Below, one piece after another: positions 40,399-48,500 of a stretch of DNA of 64,000 bases; the stretch's first letter is position 1; every line of letters starts with the position of its first letter. The stretch spans positions 372,001 to 436,000 of the forward strand of contig NZ_BNBR01000001.1 of NCBI RefSeq assembly GCF_014656055.1, in the 5' to 3' direction. The DNA comes from Streptomyces griseosporeus. Its GTDB lineage: Bacteria; Actinomycetota; Actinomycetes; Streptomycetales; Streptomycetaceae. A program made the position numbers and the translations under genes. The notes below the pieces were generated by a model. The model ran no database searches. It worked only from the letters and a program-made list of their open reading frames with translations, and was not told the DNA's origin.

Positions 40399-43300
40399 GC
40401 GATCTTCTCCCCTACCCAGCGGGCGAGTTCGAGTGGACTGAGGGCGGCGACGGGCATGCCCGCGGCGACGAGCTGGCCGGCGACGCCGGTCGAGTAGCGC
40501 GGCCGGCCGGTGTCGTCGAGACTCGCGCAGCCCAGGACGTGGCAGCCGGCCCCGACCAGGGCGCGCACCTCGGCGAGCAGGCCGCCGAGCGGGTAGCCCT
40601 CCTCGAAGTCGCTGACGACCACGACGAGCGTCCGGGACGGCACGGTGACCAGTTCCCGCGCGTGCCGCAGCCCGGCCGCGATGTGGGTGCCGCCGCCGAC
40701 GCTGACCTCCAGCAGCAGGGACAACGGGTCGTCGACGTGCCCCGTGAGGTCGATGACCTCGGTGGAGAAGGCCAGGAAGTGGGTGGAGAGCGTCGGCACC
40801 CCGGCGAGCACCGAGGCGGTCAGCGCCGCCCACACCGTGGACGCCTCCATCGAGCCCGACACGTCCGTCACCAGGATCAGCCGCCAGTCGGCGGCGCGGC
40901 GGGCCCGCGCGCGGAAGACGGGCCGCTCGGGGATCACCTGCACGGTGCCGTCCGGCGTGCGGCGCGCGGTCGCGAGGTTCGCGCGCAGCGTGCGCGGCAG
41001 GTCCAGGCCGCCGCCGGGGCGCCGACTGGGCCGCGGCAGCGCGGTGCCGTGCAGGGCGGGGCGCAGCCGGGTCGCGAGCTGCCGGGTCAGCGCGTCGACC
41101 AGCCGCCGTACGAGCGGGCGCAGCGCGGCCAGCTTCGCCTCGGGCAGCCCGCCCGCGTGCCGCAGCACGGTCCGCAGCAGGTCGACCGAGGGCCGCGCGC
41201 TGTCCGCGTCCAGCTCGGTGAGGACGTCCGTACGGCCGGAGGCGGCGGCAGCGGCCAGCACCTCCTCCCGGATGCCGGGCCCGAACAGCGCGGCCAGTTC
41301 CTCGGACCACTCCCGCACCCCCGGGTACGGCGCCTCGCGGCCGCCGCCGGAGCCCGGGCCCCGCAGGTCCCCTCTGCTGCCTTCGCCGCGTCCGCTGCCG
41401 TACAGCTCGTCCAGGGCGGTCGCCAACGGGGCCGCGTCGGGCGGCAGCCGGTCCGTGTGGCGTCCCAGGAGGAGGCGCCAGCGGTCGGCGGGGGCGAGGT
41501 AGGGGGTGTGGGGGGTGTGGGGGGCGGGTTCGGCGGTCGGGGCGCCGATGGGCTCAAGTGGGGTGTCTGCTGCTGGTACGGCCGTCGCGGCTTGCACTGT
41601 GCCGTCGGCAGGTGGTGTGCCCGGCGCGGGAACAGTCGTCGCCGGAGGGGCCGGCACAGCCTGCGCGGTGCCGTCGGCTCGATCGGTGCGGTCGCCGGGG
41701 GTGGGCAGGAGGCCCAGGCGCTGGAGGGTCTCGCGGGCCTCGAAGTCCGCTCGGGTCCAGGCGGCGAGCGCGGCCGGAGCGATGCCGTCGGGGTCGGTGA
41801 TCCGTGCCGTGCCGAGGCGTTCCTCGACGGCTGCGAGGAGCCGGTCCCGGGCGGCGGGGCTCAGCGTGTCGAAGCCGCCGCGCAAGGCCGGGAGCCGGTC
41901 GAGGAACTCCCGGTCCGGCAGCCCGGACACCCGGTCGAGGAGCGGTTCCAGGGCGGGCGGCGCGGCCTCCAGCAGCGGGCCCGCGGCGGTCAGCAGGCCG
42001 GTGAGCCGGGCGGTGAGCGCGGCGCGCGCGCCGGGGTCGGTGGCCCCGTCCACCCAGGAGGCGACGCGGTCGCCGAACGCCCGCGCGTCCTCCTGCCCGA
42101 GCAGGACGCGTACGGCGCCGGCCGCGCCGCGCATCAGGGGCGAGCCGTCGGCTGCCAGGCGGGCCAGGGCGTCGGCGAGGCGGATGCCGCCCGACGGGTC
42201 GGCGCGGTGCGCGAGTTCGAGCAGGGCCTGCGCGTCGGCGGGGTCCTCGGACCCGGTCAGCCCGTCCACCTGCCGTACGGCCGCCGCGGTGAGCAGGTCC
42301 GTCACGGCGGCCGTGCGTGCCGTACGGTCCGCGTTTGGGGCGAGGCCGGGGATGTGCCCGGCGCTCAGCCGGTCGAGGAGGGCCAGGCCGGTGAGGAGTT
42401 CGGGCAGGGTGCCGGCCTGGGGCAGGATCTCGGCGACCTCCTCGAGGCGCTCGTCCGCGAGCCGTTCCAGGCCGCATTCGGCGGCTTGCCCGAGGCCCGT
42501 GAGAGCCTGGGCGGCGGTCGGCCCGCCCTCGTCGTGTTGGGCGCGCCGCTGTTCGCGCAGCACGCCTTCGGCGGCCTGGGCGAGGGTGACCCCGCGCACG
42601 CCGGCGGTGGTGAGCATGGCCGCCGTGGCCGGTGTCCAGCGCACCTCCCAGCGTGAGGTGATCGCGTCGGCGCCGCCCGCGCCGACGACGTCCCGGGGTT
42701 CGCCGTAGGGCACCCCGCACACGGTCATCCGGCGCAGCAGCAGTTCACGGCGCCGGTCGAGGTCGGACCGCAGGGGGTCCAGCCGCAGGTCCCGGGTGCC
42801 GCCGCGGCTGTCGGCGTCGTGCGGTCCGGGCAGGCCGAGCGAGGACACCTCGGCCTCGACGGCGGGCGCCAGGCCGCTGCGGGGCGCGCCGGGTGCGGGG
42901 CGGCCCTGGCGCGTGCCGACGAGGACCCGCTCCATCGCCCGGGCCACCGCCCGTCCCCGGCCGTAGGGCTCGCCCTGGGCGAGGACCGTCTGTACGGCTT
43001 CGACGAGTTCGCCGCGGCCCGCCGCGGGCAGGCCGCGCAGCCGGGCGAGGTCCGAGGCGAGGCGGCTGACCTCGCGGGCGTCGGCGGGTCCGGAGGGGTG
43101 GCCGAGGTCCCGCAGCTCGGCGCAGACGCGCACGGCCGCCCGGGTCAGCGCCTCCTCCAGCCGCGCCGGGTCGCCGGCCGCGTGCAGGACCATGTCCTGC
43201 CACTGGGGGTCCCGGATGCCCGCCGGGTAGCCGGACCGCTCGTCGAGCAGGGCGTAGGTGTACGGGATCAGCGAGGTCGTCCAGCCGGCCTTCGCCACGT

Positions 43301-44177
43301 CGCCGGAAGCGGCACCGGCGGCACCGTCCGCGGCGGCAGCGGTCGGTGCGGGCTCCCCCGCCTGCTCCCGCTCCTCCTCCGTGTCGGGGTGCGGCAGGAG
43401 TGCCGGGGCGTGGAAGGCGCCGACCACCGCCGCGGCCCGCTGTCCCCGTGCGCTCGCCTCGGCCAGCCGGGCCCGCATCCACCGCTCCCGCCGGAGGTCG
43501 AGTTCGGGTACGCGGCCGGCGGCGACCGCGTCCGCGCGCAGTGCCCACCCGGTGAGCAGCGCGGCCCGGCGCAGGGCCTCGGGCGGGGAGCCGGGGGCGG
43601 TCGCCTCGACGAGCCGGTCCCACAGGTCGTCGCCGGGACGGCCGGTCAGCCGGGTACGCAGGGCCGTGGTGAGGGTCGGGCCGCCGGGCCGGGCGTCCTC
43701 GGCCCGGCGGCCCTCCCGCCACGCGGGGTCGGCGAGCGGCAGGTCGCAGGCGACCACCGGTACGCCGTGCCGTCTCGCCCAGCGCACGGCGGCGAGTTCG
43801 GGCGAGAAGTCGGCGAACGGGTAGAACGCGGGGCCCTCGCCGCCCCGGCCGTCCGCGGGCGCGGCGGCGAGGGCCACCGGCGCCCGGGTCTCCTCGTGCG
43901 CCAGCCAGGGCAGCCACTCCTGCATCTCGGCGGGCAGCTCGACGAGGAGCACGTCCGGCCGTGCCTCGTCCAGCAGCGCGGGCACGGCGGCGGCCAGCGA
44001 GGGCGCGTGGTGGCGTACGCCGATGAGGTACGGCGCGGACGGCCCCGTGAGCGCGGCGAGCGCCTCGTCGGGTGTGCGTGGGCCGACGGCCGAACCGCTC
44101 CGGATGTCAGCGGGGTCCGGCGTACGGCCTGGCGTGGCGGGCGGCGCGGGCTCGGCCGCCCCGGGCAGGTGGGTCAC
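40395..44177 (-). CDS. DUF5682-VWA fusion protein (YehM + YehP-like)
   Basis: This encodes 1260 aa from a GTG. Residues about 25-800 match DUF5682: Y-L-I-G-V-R-H-H-A-P-S, P-D-V-L-L-V-E-L-P, AFYPFADFSPELAAVRWAR. A Pro/Ala/Thr-rich linker covers about 822-893. The C-terminal part (from about 1100) is a VWA domain with a full MIDAS: L-V-T-D-V-S-G-S-M, a Thr in G-G-G-T-H, and V-V-S-D-F-E-E-G. The two parts are separate genes (yehM, yehP) in E. coli. Continuous reading frame, no stop between them. It begins 5 bp after the MoxR stop. Confidence 0.85.
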   Translation of the reverse strand: MTHLPGAAEPAPPATPGRTPDPADIRSGSAVGPRTPDEALAALTGPSAPYLIGVRHHAPSLAAAVPALLDEARPDVLLVELPAEMQEWLPWLAHEETRAPVALAAAPADGRGGEGPAFYPFADFSPELAAVRWARRHGVPVVACDLPLADPAWREGRRAEDARPGGPTLTTALRTRLTGRPGDDLWDRLVEATAPGSPPEALRRAALLTGWALRADAVAAGRVPELDLRRERWMRARLAEASARGQRAAAVVGAFHAPALLPHPDTEEEREQAGEPAPTAAAADGAAGAASGDVAKAGWTTSLIPYTYALLDERSGYPAGIRDPQWQDMVLHAAGDPARLEEALTRAAVRVCAELRDLGHPSGPADAREVSRLASDLARLRGLPAAGRGELVEAVQTVLAQGEPYGRGRAVARAMERVLVGTRQGRPAPGAPRSGLAPAVEAEVSSLGLPGPHDADSRGGTRDLRLDPLRSDLDRRRELLLRRMTVCGVPYGEPRDVVGAGGADAITSRWEVRWTPATAAMLTTAGVRGVTLAQAAEGVLREQRRAQHDEGGPTAAQALTGLGQAAECGLERLADERLEEVAEILPQAGTLPELLTGLALLDRLSAGHIPGLAPNADRTARTAAVTDLLTAAAVRQVDGLTGSEDPADAQALLELAHRADPSGGIRLADALARLAADGSPLMRGAAGAVRVLLGQEDARAFGDRVASWVDGATDPGARAALTARLTGLLTAAGPLLEAAPPALEPLLDRVSGLPDREFLDRLPALRGGFDTLSPAARDRLLAAVEERLGTARITDPDGIAPAALAAWTRADFEARETLQRLGLLPTPGDRTDRADGTAQAVPAPPATTVPAPGTPPADGTVQAATAVPAADTPLEPIGAPTAEPAPHTPHTPYLAPADRWRLLLGRHTDRLPPDAAPLATALDELYGSGRGEGSRGDLRGPGSGGGREAPYPGVREWSEELAALFGPGIREEVLAAAAASGRTDVLTELDADSARPSVDLLRTVLRHAGGLPEAKLAALRPLVRRLVDALTRQLATRLRPALHGTALPRPSRRPGGGLDLPRTLRANLATARRTPDGTVQVIPERPVFRARARRAADWRLILVTDVSGSMEASTVWAALTASVLAGVPTLSTHFLAFSTEVIDLTGHVDDPLSLLLEVSVGGGTHIAAGLRHARELVTVPSRTLVVVVSDFEEGYPLGGLLAEVRALVGAGCHVLGCASLDDTGRPRYSTGVAGQLVAAGMPVAALSPLELARWVGEKIA

Positions 44178-44182
44178 GGCGG

Positions 44183-45439
44183 TCAGCCCTCCAGGACCGT
44201 ACGCAGGTCCCACAGGGTGCGCCAGGTGGCGGAGCCCTGTTCGGCGCGGCGCCGCACGGGGCCGTCCCAGTAGCCGCGCAGCCGGGCGGCGTCGGCGGGG
44301 TCGTCCTTGCGGACCACGCCGAGCAGGTGCCCGGGCAGCAGGCCGAGCACGTCCCGGTCGCCGGGGAAGTAGGCCGCGGCGAGCGCGAGCGCCCCGGCCA
44401 CGGAGACGGCCTCCGCGGTGCTCATCACCGTGGACGGCCGCTCCACCTCCCAGCCCTCCGCGGACCGCCCTTCGCGCAGGTCCCGGAAGGCGGTGACCAG
44501 GGCCTCCAGTACGGCGTCGTCGACCTGGAACGCCGCCCCGGCCCGCTCCACCGACGCCCGGGCCTGGCTGCGCACCAGCGCGGTCTCCGCCTCCAGGTCC
44601 CCGATGGGGCCGACGGTCTCGAAGTTGAACCGGCGCTTGAGGGCGGCGGACATCTCGGAGACGCCCTTGTCGCGGAGGTTGGCGGTGGCGATGAGGTTGA
44701 AGCCGGGCGCCGCGTGCGCCAGGGCGTCCTCGGTGCCGGCCAGTTCGGGTACGGCGATCCGCCGCTCGGAGAGCAGCGACACCAGCGCGTCCTGCACTTC
44801 GGGCAGGCAGCGGGTGACCTCCTCGACGCGGGCGATCGCGCCCCGGGACATCGCGGTCAGGACGGGCGAGGGCACGAGCGCCTGCCGGCTGGGGCCCTGT
44901 GCGAGCAGCAGCGCGTAGTTCCAGCCGTACTTGAGCTGGTCCTCCGTGGTGCCGGCGGTGCCCTGCACGACGAGGGAGCTGGTGCCGCAGACGGCTGCGG
45001 AGAGCAGCTCGGACAGCATCGACTTGGCGGTGCCGGGTTCGCCGACGAGGAGCAGGCCGCGTTCCCCGGCGAGGGTGACCACGCACCGCTCGACCAGCGC
45101 GCGGTCACCGACGAACTTGCTCTCGATCACCATGCGGTGCGGCACCCCGTCGGGTGCCCGCGTCCCGTCGTGCAGCTTCAGCGCACGGCCGTCGCTGCCC
45201 ATGACGAAGGTGACGACCGCCCGCGGGGTGAGCCGCCAGGCGGGCGGCCGGGGCCCGTCGTCGTACGCGGCGAGGAAGGCCAGCTCGACGGCGTGGCGGT
45301 CCTCGGGCGGGACGATCTGGCGGGCGGGGGCGGGCGACAGCGAGGTGGTCATCGGTGCGGGTTCTTCCGGGCGGGGGCGGGCGGTGGTCTTCGGGGGCGG
45401 AGGCGCGGCCGGTGTGCGCGCGGCGGGGGCGTTCGTCAT
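44183..45439 (-). CDS. MoxR-type AAA+ ATPase (YehL subfamily-like)
   Basis: This encodes 418 aa if started at 45439, where the ATG overlaps the stop of the preceding mini-ORF (ATGA); ATG at 45352 is an alternative start without coupling. Walker A is L-L-V-G-E-P-G-T-A-K-S; the second acidic motif is I-A-R-V-E-E-V-T-R-C; sensor I is N-L-I-A-T-A-N-L-R-D. The C-terminal lid follows (GLLPGHLLGVVRKDDPADAA). MoxR ATPases usually act with VWA proteins as chaperone-like remodelers; here the VWA partner is the next gene. R-V-E-E in place of the usual hhhDE matches my memory of the YehL branch. Confidence 0.88.
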   Translation of the reverse strand: MTNAPAARTPAAPPPPKTTARPRPEEPAPMTTSLSPAPARQIVPPEDRHAVELAFLAAYDDGPRPPAWRLTPRAVVTFVMGSDGRALKLHDGTRAPDGVPHRMVIESKFVGDRALVERCVVTLAGERGLLLVGEPGTAKSMLSELLSAAVCGTSSLVVQGTAGTTEDQLKYGWNYALLLAQGPSRQALVPSPVLTAMSRGAIARVEEVTRCLPEVQDALVSLLSERRIAVPELAGTEDALAHAAPGFNLIATANLRDKGVSEMSAALKRRFNFETVGPIGDLEAETALVRSQARASVERAGAAFQVDDAVLEALVTAFRDLREGRSAEGWEVERPSTVMSTAEAVSVAGALALAAAYFPGDRDVLGLLPGHLLGVVRKDDPADAARLRGYWDGPVRRRAEQGSATWRTLWDLRTVLEG

Positions 45440-45477
45440 GGGCAGCGCCCCACGCGCTTGGCGAGGATGTCGGTCAT
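45436..45477 (-). CDS. Mini-ORF 3 of the stop-start array (13 aa)
   Basis: It reads M-T-D-I-L-A-K-R-V-G-R-C-P. It starts at the ATGA (45477-45474) that ends mini-ORF 2, and its own stop overlaps the ATG of the AAA ATPase gene at 45439 (ATGA 45439-45436). It lacks an independent ribosome-binding site and is likely translated by reinitiation from upstream. Whether the peptide itself matters is unknown. Confidence 0.5.
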   Translation of the reverse strand: MTDILAKRVGRCP

Positions 45478-45515
45478 CGGCGGCGCCCTTCTCGCATGGC
45501 GCGGATCTCGGTCAT
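45474..45515 (-). CDS. Mini-ORF 2 of the stop-start array (13 aa)
   Basis: It reads M-T-E-I-R-A-M-R-E-G-R-R-R. Both ends are ATGA overlaps (start 45515, stop 45474). Its G-R-R-R ending is the same as that of mini-ORF 1 and of the 1680-aa protein, because they are copies of one repeat. Confidence 0.5.
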   Translation of the reverse strand: MTEIRAMREGRRR

Positions 45516-45589
45516 CGGCGGCGCCCCTCCCAGGTTGCGCGCGAATCGGTCGTCGCCTGCGGCTTGCGCGTGACGTGGACGTCGGTCAT
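45512..45589 (-). CDS. Mini-ORF 1 of the stop-start array (25 aa)
   Basis: It starts at the ATGA at the end of the 1680-aa gene (45589-45586) and ends at 45512. It has 25 codons, about twice the other mini-ORFs, because it spans two repeat units: the ATGA junction in the middle has mutated to ACGA. It begins M-T-D-V-H-V-T-R-K and ends T-W-E-G-R-R-R. Confidence 0.5.
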   Translation of the reverse strand: MTDVHVTRKPQATTDSRATWEGRRR

Positions 45590-48500
45590 CGGCGGCGCCC
45601 CCTGCGGGTGGCGCGGGTGGTCAGTTCCTCGTAGGCCGGGGCGTCCCCGGTGCGGACGCGGTCCCAGGCGCGTGCGAACACCTCGGGTACCGGCATCGAG
45701 GGCACGGCGCGGACATGGTCGCGGAGCGGGTAGAGGTCCTGCTTCCACACCTCCGCCGGCAGCGCCGGGGCCTTGAGGTCGAGCCAGCCGCACGGCAGGA
45801 ACAGGGTGCGTCCGGCGCGTGACCGTTTCGCCTCGACGACCAGGTCGGTCGCGGCCAGCTCGGCGCGGGCCTTCTTGATTCGGGCGGGCTTCCAGCCCGT
45901 CCAGCGGGCGCAGTTGCGGTCGGTCGGGTCGGGCAGGGCGAGCAGCTGGAGGTAGAGCGCCGCCGCGTCATCGCTCAGCCCGTGGGCCCGCGCGACCTCG
46001 GTGACCAGGCCGGGCACGCTCAGCTGCGGGTCCTGGGCGGGGCCGGTGGGTTCCCCGGCGTCCGTGCCGGCGGCGAGGGCGCGGGCGAAGTCGTCGCGCA
46101 GCAGGGTCCGCAGGGCGCGCAGGCCCTGGCCCCGGGCGGGGCCGACCAGTCCGTCCAGCAGGTCGAACACGGGGTCCTCGGGGTCCGTGAGGGCGGCCGG
46201 GCGGACCAGCACGGCCTCCAGGTCCTGGTGCCAGGGACGCAGCACCAGTGCCTCGCCCAGATGGGTCAGGCCGTGCGCGTCGGCGCCGCCGGCGGCGGGC
46301 AGCCCGTACGCCTTGCGCAGGTCGACGGAGGTCGAGGAGCCCTTGTCGTTCCAGGTCAGGTCGAGGTCCAGGAGCAGGCCGGGATCGGCGACGCGGCGGC
46401 GCAGCGCCGCCAGGCTCTCGGGCAGGCGGGCGCGCAGCGGATGGCCGTACGGCAGGAAGTAGGCGAGCCGGGCGAGGGCGATGACGGCGGCGTTCAGGTC
46501 GCGCCGTCCGGGCAGTGCCTCGGGGTCCTCGGGGACCAGGTCGCCGTCCTTGTCGGCGCGTTGGACCGTGGTGCGGCTGATCCAGGGGGTGCGGTCCGGG
46601 TTGAGGACCTCTTCGGCGCTGCTCAGGTCCAGCCCGGTCGCGGCCAGCTCCGCGGCGAGGTCCTCGGGCAGCCGTACGGTTCCGGCGAGCCGTTCGCGCC
46701 ACATGCTTCCGGCCGAGGCCGTGTCCGGTCCGGCCGTCCACAGGTCCGCGGGGGTGTCGGGCAGCAGGGCTCCGACGAGCGCGGCGGCCGCGCCGTCGCC
46801 GAGCGAGCCGAGCAGTGTGTCGCCCAGTTCCTTCTGACGCGGCTTCAGACCGGTCGTGGCGGCGGCCTCGTCGGTGAGCTGTGCCGGTTTCGCGGCGACC
46901 AGCAGCGCCGCCTGCACCGGCCCGAGGCCGTCGAGGGTCGCGGCCGTCAGGGCGTCGGGCGCCGCCGGGTGCCAGGGCGCCGGGCCCTTGTCCCGGATCA
47001 GCGCGGTCACCGCGGTCAGCGTCTCGGCCGGGAAGGTCACCGGGTGGGCGGTCTCCCGCTCCAGCACGAAGTGCGCGATCGCGCCGAACGCGCCGGTCGG
47101 GTCGTGGTCGAGGGCCAGCCAGCGCACACGTCCCTGGTGGTGGTCGATGTTCTGGCAGCCGAGGACGACGACGGTGCGACCCTCGCGGCGCAGCACCTGG
47201 CCCGCCCGCTCCAGCTTCTCGTACGGCTCGCTCAGCACGACCTCCCGCAGCGCGCCCCCGGGTGCGGCCAGGGGGCCCTCCGCGACGGCGTCGAGCATCA
47301 GGAGCAGGGCCTGCCGGTGGGTCTCCGTCAGGGCCGGGGAGGCGGCGCGGTAGGCGAGCGGGCGCAGCACGTCCAGCACGCAGGGCCAGAGCGGGCCGAT
47401 GCCCGGGACGGTGAACTCGTCGCTGCGCCACCCGTCGGCGTGTCCGGTGGTCCGGGACGCCTCGCGCAGCGGCTTGCCGTCGGCCGGCCTCCCCGACAGG
47501 ACGTGGTTGACCGCGCGGATCTGGCGCAGGGTGGACCACTGCCCCTGCCCGCCCCACCCGTGCAGAGGGGCAAGGCCTGCCACGGCCTCACGCAGTGTCA
47601 GGTCGTCGCCATGCTCGGGCCGGCAGTCGGCGAACATGCCCTCGGTGCGCTTGCGTTCGGTCTTGGGCCGTTCCGCCGGGGGCTTGAGGAAGCCGGCGAT
47701 CGAGTCGGCCAGGTGCAGCACCGAGCGCACCAGCGAGGTGACGCCGGTGAGCAGGTGCGGTTCGGTCAGCGTGGGCAGGCAGTCGGACACGGCCCGGCGC
47801 AGCACCTCGTCGGCGGTCGGGACGGCCGGCTTGCCGGTGGTGGCCGGGGCGGTGGTGCCGTCCGTCGTCCGGCCCGCCGCCGCGACCAGCGCCTGCCGTT
47901 CCTTCAGCGCCTCGGTCCCGGCGCGCAGCAGTGCCTCCGCCTGTGCGTCGGTGAGCGCCCGCAGCAGCGCGGACGCGGCCTCGTCGCGCGGGCGCAGCGC
48001 GTGCCAGAAGTCGGCCGGCGGAACGAGCCGTGTGCCGGCCGCGAACTCGCCACCGCGCTCCAGCGGTGTCACATGGCCCAGTTCCCGCGCGCCCGTGCCG
48101 TCGTCCTGCGCGCACAGGGCGATCTGCCGGTAGCGGGCGACCGCGACGGGTTCGGCACCGCCGGGCAGCCGCAGCGCGCCGAGCGGGACGCCCGGCCGCC
48201 GGCCGCGCACCTCCGTGACGGTGACGGTCCGGCCGTCCGGCGTGCCGGCGGTGGTGCGGGCCTCGTCGCCCTCGCCCTCGGTGCGCACCCAGCGGCCGAG
48301 GACCGTGCCGTCCGTGCCGAACGGGCTGTCCTCCAGGCCGGGTTGCAGGGGCAGGACGGCGCAGTGTTCCTGGAGCAGGGTGGCGTCCTCGCGGATGCCG
48401 GACCTGAGGAAGGCAGGCAGCGAGGCACGGCCGTGCGTGCCGGTGGCGGGGTCGTACTCCAGCCACACCTGCTGCCGGCCCTGGCGGCCCTGCCGCCAGT

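Larger units (their letters stand above)
45432..45600 (-). repeat. About 38-bp minisatellite of stop-start cassettes
   Basis: Five units start at about 45432, 45470, 45508, 45546 and 45582. Three contain the identical 19-bp block GGGCGCCGCCGATGACCGA on the coding strand; the end units are similar. In these units ATGA is both the stop of one ORF and the start of the next. In the unit at 45546, ATGA has become ACGA, which removes the stop and the start together. The array links the stop of the 1680-aa gene to the start of the ATPase gene. Confidence 0.85.
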
